DNA of 18,928 nt, from positions 1-18,928 of the forward strand of contig CATXXF010000037.1 of the NCBI GenBank assembly GCA_958403395.1, given 5' to 3'. Within the stretch, counting starts at the first letter, position 1; the number at the start of each line of letters is the position of its first letter. The DNA comes from an uncultured Collinsella sp. (GTDB lineage Bacteria; Actinomycetota; Coriobacteriia; Coriobacteriales; Coriobacteriaceae). The notes below the pieces were generated by a model. The model did no database searches and had not been told where the DNA came from. It was given only the letters and a program-made list of their open reading frames with translations. Made by a program: the position numbers and the translations under genes. Positions 14,152 through 18,928 of the stretch are shown piece after piece.

Positions 14152-14163
14152 TGTTGCGCAACA
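14152..14163. promoter_or_regulatory. 12-bp perfect palindrome upstream of the DUF4234 gene
   Basis: TGTTGCGCAACA is its own reverse complement and sits 76 bases before the start codon, in the region expected to hold the promoter. Possible regulator site; no factor can be named. Confidence 0.35.
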
Positions 14164-14204
14164 ACGTCGCGGCTATTGTTGAGAACATAGTCGTGTAAGG
14201 TTTG

Positions 14205-14221
14205 AAGGCGTGCAACGCCTT
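14205..14221 (+). promoter_or_regulatory. Leader hairpin ahead of the DUF4234 gene
   Basis: AAGGCGT (14205-14211) pairs with ACGCCTT (14215-14221) across a 3-base loop and ends four bases before the AAAAGGAG ribosome-binding site. It may stabilise the leader or affect translation. Confidence 0.4.
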
Positions 14222-14238
14222 AGGAAAAGGAGAGGCTT

Positions 14239-14907
14239 ATGTTCTGTCCCACTTGTGGTTCTCCCATTTCGGATGATGCCAAATTCTGCCCCGTCTGCGG
14301 TTCTGCCGTCGGTGCCGCTCCCGCTGCTCCTGCTCCGCAGCCCCAACCTGCTCCGCAGCCCACGCAGATTCAGCCCGCTCCGGTTCAGGCAGTTCAGCCT
14401 CAGCCTCAGCAGCAATACGCCGGGCAGCAGCAGTACGCCGGACAGCAGCAGTACGCCGGCCAGCAGCAGTATGCTCAGCAGCCTGCACCTGCCCCGATGG
14501 GCTATACTCCGATTAAAACCGACCGTGGCGTGATCGGCTGGCTCCTGCTTTCCATCGTGACCTGCGGCATCTATCCATATTACTTCCTCTATTGCCTCGC
14601 CCGCGACATCAATGTCAGGTGCCAAGACGACGGCGATTCCACGCCGGGTCTGGCAGCATTTATCCTGCTGTCGTTCGTGACCTGCGGCTTCTACGCACTC
14701 TACTGGTACTACAAGATCGGTAACCGCCTGCAGGCTAATGCTCCTCGCTATGGCCTGATGTTCCAGGAGAACGGTACCACCGTTCTTATGTGGCAGATCG
14801 TCGGCGCGCTGCTGTGCGGCCTTGGCCCCATCTTTGCCATGAACATCATCAAGAATACCAATGCCATGGCAACGGCTTACAACGTCCGTCTTGGCGCTCG
14901 TGCCTAA
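14239..14907 (+). CDS. Zinc-ribbon DUF4234 membrane protein with QQQYAG repeats
   Basis: The 222-residue protein starts with a zinc ribbon (Cys3, Cys6, Cys17, Cys20: MFCPTCG..KFCPVCG) very like that of the gene before it. A Pro/Gln/Ala linker with QQQYAG repeats (about residues 57-80) follows. The C-terminal DUF4234-like domain has paired hydrophobic hairpins, each with a TCGIYPYYFLY or TCGFYALYWYY motif (about 100-165), then GTTVLMWQIVGALLCGLGPIFAM. Strong AAAAGGAG (14225-14232) sets the start. It is most likely a membrane protein with a cytoplasmic zinc ribbon. Its function is unknown. The downstream DUF2752 gene begins within or just past its stop, so the two are probably co-transcribed. 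Confidence 0.88.
   Translation: MFCPTCGSPISDDAKFCPVCGSAVGAAPAAPAPQPQPAPQPTQIQPAPVQAVQPQPQQQYAGQQQYAGQQQYAGQQQYAQQPAPAPMGYTPIKTDRGVIGWLLLSIVTCGIYPYYFLYCLARDINVRCQDDGDSTPGLAAFILLSFVTCGFYALYWYYKIGNRLQANAPRYGLMFQENGTTVLMWQIVGALLCGLGPIFAMNIIKNTNAMATAYNVRLGARA
14407..14478 (+). repeat. Tandem 18-bp repeat encoding QQQYAG
   Basis: Four units (14407, 14425, 14443, 14461) of CAGCAGCARTACGCCGGN; the fourth is diverged at its end (Tyr-Ala-Gln). Units differ mainly at wobble positions and stay in frame. Confidence 0.9.
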
Positions 14908-14920
14908 CGATAAGAGCGGC

Positions 14921-15397
14921 GTGAACAGCTCCCAGGGACATAAGGGCGCGGCGGAACTCATTCGCCGCGCCCTTTCTTGCATCGGCGCGCTCTTTGTCGC
15001 CTGGCTCGCACTCTACCTGCTCGATATCGGCTGCGTGTTTCGCCTGATGACGGGCATTCCCTGTCCGGGATGTGGCATGACGAGGGCCTGGCTGGCAGCA
15101 CTGCGCCTCGATTTTGCGGCGGCCTTTGCCTACCATCCGCTGTTTTGGGTGGTGCCGATTGCGTTTGCGCTCGCGTTCGTGCGAGAGGAGGTGGCATCGA
15201 GCAAGCTAAAGCGCGGCATCGACATTGCGGTTATTGTTCTGTGCGTGCTGGTCGTTGCCGTATGGATCGTGCGCCTTATCAACCCGGCAGACGCGGGCCT
15301 GCTCTTTGGCGGCCATGCGCCCGCCGGAGTTCCCACCGATATCATCCACTTCGAAACCCCACGCTGGCTCACCATTCTTCACTCTTACCTGTCGTGA
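14921..15397 (+). CDS. DUF2752 family membrane protein
   Basis: This protein of about 158 residues carries the DUF2752 signature CPGCGMTRA, following a membrane segment that ends in CVFRLMTGIP, then two more membrane segments (FAYHPLFWVVPIAFALAFV and GIDIAVIVLCVLVVAVWIV). The family is uncharacterised; the Cys-x-x-Cys pair could bind metal or be redox active. The start is uncertain: GTG at 14921 has a weak AAGAG five bases upstream, GTG at 14900 would overlap the preceding stop by 8 bases, and an in-frame ATG at 14861 would overlap it further. It sits directly after the DUF4234 gene, a frequent pairing in Gram-positives. Confidence 0.85.
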   Translation: MNSSQGHKGAAELIRRALSCIGALFVAWLALYLLDIGCVFRLMTGIPCPGCGMTRAWLAALRLDFAAAFAYHPLFWVVPIAFALAFVREEVASSKLKRGIDIAVIVLCVLVVAVWIVRLINPADAGLLFGGHAPAGVPTDIIHFETPRWLTILHSYLS

Positions 15398-15429
15398 CGG
15401 AGGACGCGCTAGAAAAGCGGTCGACACAT

Positions 15430-15470
15430 AAGCGGGGGCGAACGTTGAGATAACGTTCGCCCCCGCTTTG
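15430..15470 (+). terminator. Terminator between convergent DUF2752 and M20 genes
   Basis: A perfect 17-bp stem (15430-15446 with 15452-15468) with a 5-base loop is followed by TGCTCT, giving TTTGCTCT at its end. It lies between convergent genes and could slow polymerase from both sides, though the T-tract favours the plus strand. Confidence 0.8.
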
Positions 15471-15503
15471 CTCTAGCTAGGTTGTTATGGGTGGGCGTGA
15501 CGG

Positions 15504-16967
15504 CTACTCGTCGCGCTTCTCCTCGTGGCGAGCGGCGGCACGGGCATCGTGAATGCCCTTGATGGCGGCATGGCGGGCGGTGCGGGCGTCGTGCACGGCG
15601 TCGCGGGCCTCGGCGGCCGTTGCCTTGGCAGAGCGCAGCTTGGCTGCCAGGTCGGGATTGGTCTCGGCAACCGCGGCGATCGTGGGGCCGTCGAGCTCTT
15701 CTTGCGTGGGCTCGGCCAAAAAGTCGATGGCATACTGAGCGGCTACCATGGAGCCCTTGGCGAGCACGCTCTCGTCGATCTTATAGAAGCAGGAGTGCTG
15801 GGCATAGGTGGCACCAATCTGGGGGTTGCGCGTGCCAACAAAGGCGAGCACGCCCGGTACGCGGCGCAGATACTCCGAGAAGTCCTCGCCCGAAAGCGTG
15901 CCGCGGTAATGGCCCTCGCCCGCGGGACCCAGGCACTTGAGCACAGCTTGGCGGCAGCGCTCGCTCGAGGCGGCATCGTTTTCGACCTTGTAGTTGGCGA
16001 TGGTGTAGTCGGTGAGTTCGGCCTCGGCGCCCAGAGCAGCCGCGGTGTGCTCCACGATGCGGCGCATAAGTTCGGGCATCTCTTCATGCGTCTTGTCGCC
16101 ATAGGTGCGTACCGTGCCGGCGAGGTACGCCGTGCCGGCGATAACGTTGCGCGCGGTGCCGCCATGCAGCTCGCCGACGGTGATGACGGCGGGTTCGTAG
16201 GGGCTGATCTCGCGCGAGACGATGGTCTGCAGGGCGTTGACGATTTCGGCGGCAACCATAACGGCGTCGTGGCCGCGCTGGGGCATGGCGCCATGGCACG
16301 AGGTGCCGCGGACATCGATGCGGAACCAGTCGGTGTTTGCCATGCGCGGACCGGGCTCGCAGCTCACGGTGCCGGCATCGACCTCGCTCCAGATGTGCGC
16401 GGCATAGGCGCCGTCGACGCCATCGAGTACGCCCGTGCCGATCATGAGCTTGGCGCCCTGGCCGTTTTCCTCGCTGGGCTGGAATGCGATGCGAATCTCG
16501 CCGTGGATGTCATCGGTCATGTGGCGCAGAATCTGCAGCGTGCCGAGCATCATGGCGATATGGCAGTCGTGACCGCAGGCGTGCATGCAGCCCTCGTTGA
16601 CGCTGGCGAACTCCTCGCCGGTCTGCTCGGTGACAGGCAGGGCGTCGATATCGGCGCGCAGCAGGATACGGCGGCGCGGCGTGCCGTCCTCGCGGTAGGC
16701 ATCGGGCGCGGTACCGCGGAGCGTCGCCACCAGGCCCGTCTTGAGCGGGCGCTCGTAGGGGATATTCATGGCGTCGAGCTGGTTGGCGATGTCGGAAGTC
16801 GTGCGCTCCTCGGCAAGGCTCAGCTCCGGATGCTTATGGAAGTGCCGGCGCTGCTTGATGATGTAGGGTTCAAACTCGGCGGCGATATCTCGGATGGCCG
16901 CGGTGACGTCGTCTGCCGCGCGAACCTCGGTTGCCGCCATAATTTGCTGTGCCTTGGTCTTCGTCAT
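15504..16967 (-). CDS. M20 family metallopeptidase/amidohydrolase with C-terminal charged tail
   Basis: The 487-residue protein belongs to the M20D-type amidohydrolases, which hydrolyse N-acyl amino acids or hippurate-like amides using two metal ions. Visible motifs are RRHFHKHPELS (40-50), LLRADIDALPV (102-112), MHACGHD (128-134, metal ligands Cys131 and His133), QPSEENGQGA (163-172), the AAHIW histidine (191) and SGEDFSEYLRRVPG near the C-terminal end of the catalytic core. The core ends near residue 418; the final ~69 residues are an Ala/Arg/Glu-rich helix-like tail not usual in the family, which is typically about 390-400 residues. The start at 16967 follows AAGGAG (16978-16983); a much longer upstream open frame is rejected. 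It diverges from the YtcJ-like gene. Confidence 0.92.
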   Translation of the reverse strand: MTKTKAQQIMAATEVRAADDVTAAIRDIAAEFEPYIIKQRRHFHKHPELSLAEERTTSDIANQLDAMNIPYERPLKTGLVATLRGTAPDAYREDGTPRRRILLRADIDALPVTEQTGEEFASVNEGCMHACGHDCHIAMMLGTLQILRHMTDDIHGEIRIAFQPSEENGQGAKLMIGTGVLDGVDGAYAAHIWSEVDAGTVSCEPGPRMANTDWFRIDVRGTSCHGAMPQRGHDAVMVAAEIVNALQTIVSREISPYEPAVITVGELHGGTARNVIAGTAYLAGTVRTYGDKTHEEMPELMRRIVEHTAAALGAEAELTDYTIANYKVENDAASSERCRQAVLKCLGPAGEGHYRGTLSGEDFSEYLRRVPGVLAFVGTRNPQIGATYAQHSCFYKIDESVLAKGSMVAAQYAIDFLAEPTQEELDGPTIAAVAETNPDLAAKLRSAKATAAEARDAVHDARTARHAAIKGIHDARAAARHEEKRDE

Positions 16968-17018
16968 GGTCGATTTGCTCCTTGCTGGGTTGATCGCAAA
17001 ATCGTACAGGCTTTCTCC

Positions 17019-17048
17019 AGTATGCCACCTGCCGCTAGGGCTGGTAAA
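17019..17048 (-). promoter_or_regulatory. Candidate promoter for the M20 amidohydrolase gene
   Basis: On the minus strand TTTACC (17048-17043) and CATACT (17024-17019) are spaced 18 bases apart, with TG-N just before the -10. The start codon is about 50 bases downstream. The plus-strand promoter for the divergent gene is not clear; TACACT (17092-17097) is one candidate -10. Confidence 0.4.
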
Positions 17049-17135
17049 GTTGCCGTTTGCCGCTTGGGGTTTTGTAACAAGAGCGGGGGAGTACACTCGG
17101 GGGTGTTGAGTTTCCTGCCAGAGATGGGGACGCCC

Positions 17136-18773
17136 ATGCAACGTATCGATTGGATTATCCGCTCCAAGAACGTTTTTACCGCGCAAGACGGTATCGATAC
17201 CGCCCGCGAGCTGGCGATTGCCATTGCGGGCGATCGCATCGTCGCGGTCGGCGCACTCGATGACGTGGTTGCCGCCGCCCCTGCCGCCACGCCGGTGGTC
17301 GATTACGGCGAACAATTTATCTGCCCCGGTTTCCATGATGCGCACCTGCACTTCTTCCATACCTCGGTCGGTTCCTCGCCGTACATGCTCATGGATATGG
17401 GCACGTCAGAGGCGGCACTGGTGCAACATGCGCTCGAGTTTTCCCAGGGCCTGCCCAATGACGCCTGGGTCGTGACCCGGGGCTGGCGCGATTACCGCTG
17501 GGATCCGCCCGAGCACCCTACCAAGGCTTCCCTCGACGCCGCCTTCCCCGATCGCCCCTGTGTTATGTATTCGGGCGATGGGCATACCCTGTGGCTCAAC
17601 AGCCGCGCACTCGATGCCCTCGGCGTGACGCGCGACAGCGAGCCTCCGGCGGGTGGCAGCTACGACAAAGACTCAAACGGTGAGCTTACGGGTATTGCCC
17701 ACGAGGCAGCTGCTATGCAGTTACTGCCGCGCTGCCTGGAGTGGCTGGGCGAGGACCGCATCGCGAGCGCTTACGCCGACCAGATGAAGCGTATGGCCGA
17801 GCAAGGCATCACCTCGATTTGCGACATGTCGCTCATGCCCATGCCGGGCTGCGACTTTATCCGCGACGACGTTTACGACAAGCTGCAGGCCGTCGGCAAG
17901 CTGGGCATCCGCGCCCATCTGTTTCCCACGCTGCTGGATGACCAAACGCGCTTGGAAGAACTCCAGACCCGCTACGCGAACAACGCGCTGCTCTCGGCGC
18001 CAGGCTTTAAACAGTTCTTCGACGGCGTGTCGAGCGAACACACGGCCTATCTCACCGAGCCCTATACCAACCCGCGCTTCCCGGGCGATCAAGGTCGCCT
18101 GACGGTTCCTGCCGAGCGCATGCGCAAGCTGGTTCTGGCGGCCGCGGAGCGCGGCCATACCGTGCGCATCCACGTCATCGGCGACGGTGCGATTCATGCC
18201 GCGCTGGATATCTTCGAGGAGGCCGCCGACCTGTACGGCCTGCCCCAGCACGGCCATAACACGCTCGAGCACCTGGAGAACCTCTTGCCCGAGGACATCG
18301 ATCGTCTACGCAAGCTTAACGTCGTTGCCTCGAGCCAGCCCTGTCACATTACACTCGACCCGGGTGGACCGGAGCGCGATCTGGGCCTGGAGCGCAGCCG
18401 CATCATGTGGCCGTTTGCGACCTATAAGCAGCGCGGCATTCGCCAAGCCTTCGGTACCAACAGCCCTATCACAGCTGTTACCAGCATGAACGTGCTCTAC
18501 ACGGCTATCACGCGCCAGGACCCCAAAAGCCACTGGCCCGAGGGCGGCTGGCTACCGAGCGAGCGTATCGATGCGGCCACAGCTCTGCGCAACTATACCC
18601 TGGGCAGCGCGTACGCAGCGGGCGACGAGCAAAACCTCGGCAGCTTGGAGCCCGGCAAGTATGCCGACCTGGTAGTCCTGGACCAAAACCCGCTCACCGT
18701 TGACCCCCAAGAACTGCAAGCCACCAAGGTTCAGGCCACCTACCTGGCAGGTAACGTAATCTACGAGCGCTAG
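17136..18773 (+). CDS. Amidohydrolase family 3 (YtcJ-like) protein
   Basis: This 545-residue protein matches the YtcJ-like branch of the amidohydrolase superfamily, which share a TIM-barrel metal centre; substrates are mostly unknown. Visible landmarks are CPGFHDAHLHFFH (metal ligands His70 and His72), WVVTRGWRDYRW, FKQFFDGVSSEHTAYL (Lys292), RIHVIGDGAIHAALD (His346), TLEHLENL (His379) and a C-terminal GSLEPGKYADLVVLDQNPL. In the family the last barrel strand usually gives G-[ST]-D-x-P with a catalytic Asp; here it reads GTNSPI, with Asn442. The start at 17136 follows GGGGA (17126-17130); an in-frame ATG at 17124 has no ribosome-binding site. It is divergent from the M20 gene. Confidence 0.92.
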   Translation: MQRIDWIIRSKNVFTAQDGIDTARELAIAIAGDRIVAVGALDDVVAAAPAATPVVDYGEQFICPGFHDAHLHFFHTSVGSSPYMLMDMGTSEAALVQHALEFSQGLPNDAWVVTRGWRDYRWDPPEHPTKASLDAAFPDRPCVMYSGDGHTLWLNSRALDALGVTRDSEPPAGGSYDKDSNGELTGIAHEAAAMQLLPRCLEWLGEDRIASAYADQMKRMAEQGITSICDMSLMPMPGCDFIRDDVYDKLQAVGKLGIRAHLFPTLLDDQTRLEELQTRYANNALLSAPGFKQFFDGVSSEHTAYLTEPYTNPRFPGDQGRLTVPAERMRKLVLAAAERGHTVRIHVIGDGAIHAALDIFEEAADLYGLPQHGHNTLEHLENLLPEDIDRLRKLNVVASSQPCHITLDPGGPERDLGLERSRIMWPFATYKQRGIRQAFGTNSPITAVTSMNVLYTAITRQDPKSHWPEGGWLPSERIDAATALRNYTLGSAYAAGDEQNLGSLEPGKYADLVVLDQNPLTVDPQELQATKVQATYLAGNVIYER

Positions 18774-18792
18774 CCTCATACCCCACTCATAG

Positions 18793-18824
18793 GGGGCACG
18801 TTTCAGCAACGTGCCCCTTTCTTG
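18793..18824 (+). terminator. Intrinsic terminator of the YtcJ-like gene
   Basis: GGGGCACGTT (18793-18802) pairs with AACGTGCCCC (18808-18817) across a 5-base loop, followed by TTTCTTGTT. Confidence 0.9.
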
Positions 18825-18928
18825 TTCGCAACATCTGCATCGCCATTTTGCTGCACTGACTTTTCTGAATGCCGGGCCCGAATTAGTTAACCTGCCTCCC
18901 GTGTGGCTCCGGAGGGGCGGGGCATAAG
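18825..18928. other. Right-edge non-coding stretch with GC-rich hairpin
   Basis: No open frame of note. CCTCC (18894-18898) can pair with GGAGG (18910-18914), in a GC-rich block that reaches the window edge. It could be a leader or the 5' part of an RNA gene continuing outside; the truncation prevents a call. Confidence 0.25.

Noticed and set aside
13859..14478. CRISPR-like tandem repeats
   Set aside because: The repeats are contiguous without spacers and lie in frame inside coding sequence.
15525..17135. Long plus-strand open frame antisense to the M20 gene, running in frame into the YtcJ-like gene
   Set aside because: The antisense part has the low-complexity composition of a shadow frame in high-GC DNA, and the true gene has a ribosome-binding site and start at 17136.

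Overview
The window looks like a stretch of chromosome from a high-GC Gram-positive gut actinobacterium, most likely a coriobacterium of the Collinsella type. This is an inference from base composition, the amaP/DUF2273/asp23 cluster, a LAQTG-anchored surface protein, a DUF6020-type membrane protein and type III pantothenate kinase. I could not run a search. Coding density is high and no stretch over about 210 bases lacks a gene. I see no tRNA, rRNA, CRISPR array, insertion sequence or prophage gene.

Layout. Positions 1-1472 hold the 3' part of an alanine-rich coiled-coil cell-wall protein ending in a sortase signal. It converges on a minus-strand OPT-family transporter (1674-3377) through two back-to-back terminators. 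A divergent control region (about 3380-3570) separates the transporter from coaX (type III pantothenate kinase). After coaX come a dCMP deaminase, a NifU-like Fe-S scaffold, lgt (lipoprotein maturation), a large DUF6020-like polytopic membrane protein and yebC. Next is an Asp23 envelope-stress module: amaP, a DUF2273 protein and an Asp23/Gls24 protein with a very acidic N-terminus. A YitT-family membrane protein follows. Then comes a three-gene membrane set: a zinc ribbon with a multi-pass domain and an Ala-Pro tail, a zinc ribbon with QQQYAG repeats and a DUF4234 domain, and a DUF2752 protein. The window closes with a minus-strand M20 amidohydrolase diverging from a plus-strand YtcJ-like amidohydrolase.

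How the genes relate. Several products act at the envelope: sorted surface protein, Lgt, DUF6020 protein, AmaP/DUF2273/Asp23, YitT, zinc-ribbon proteins and OPT transporter. CoaX, dCMP deaminase and Nfu supply CoA, dUMP and Fe-S clusters. The two divergent hydrolases near the right end both resemble amide-bond enzymes.

Most interesting structure. Three hairpins, each abutting the stop codon of a different gene (lgt, the DUF6020 gene, asp23), share a loop core GGGWCAGG while their stem sequences differ. Two have long, nearly perfect or perfect stems; the third is imperfect. They look like copies of a dispersed palindromic (REP-like) element. Related GGGACAGG or TGTCCCC strings occur at the end of the dCMP deaminase gene and between yitT and the zinc-ribbon gene. 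Other points worth a look are a structured leader with a possible pseudoknot ahead of the OPT gene, an Asp-to-Asn change at a usually catalytic position in the YtcJ-like enzyme, and in-frame tandem repeats in both zinc-ribbon genes.
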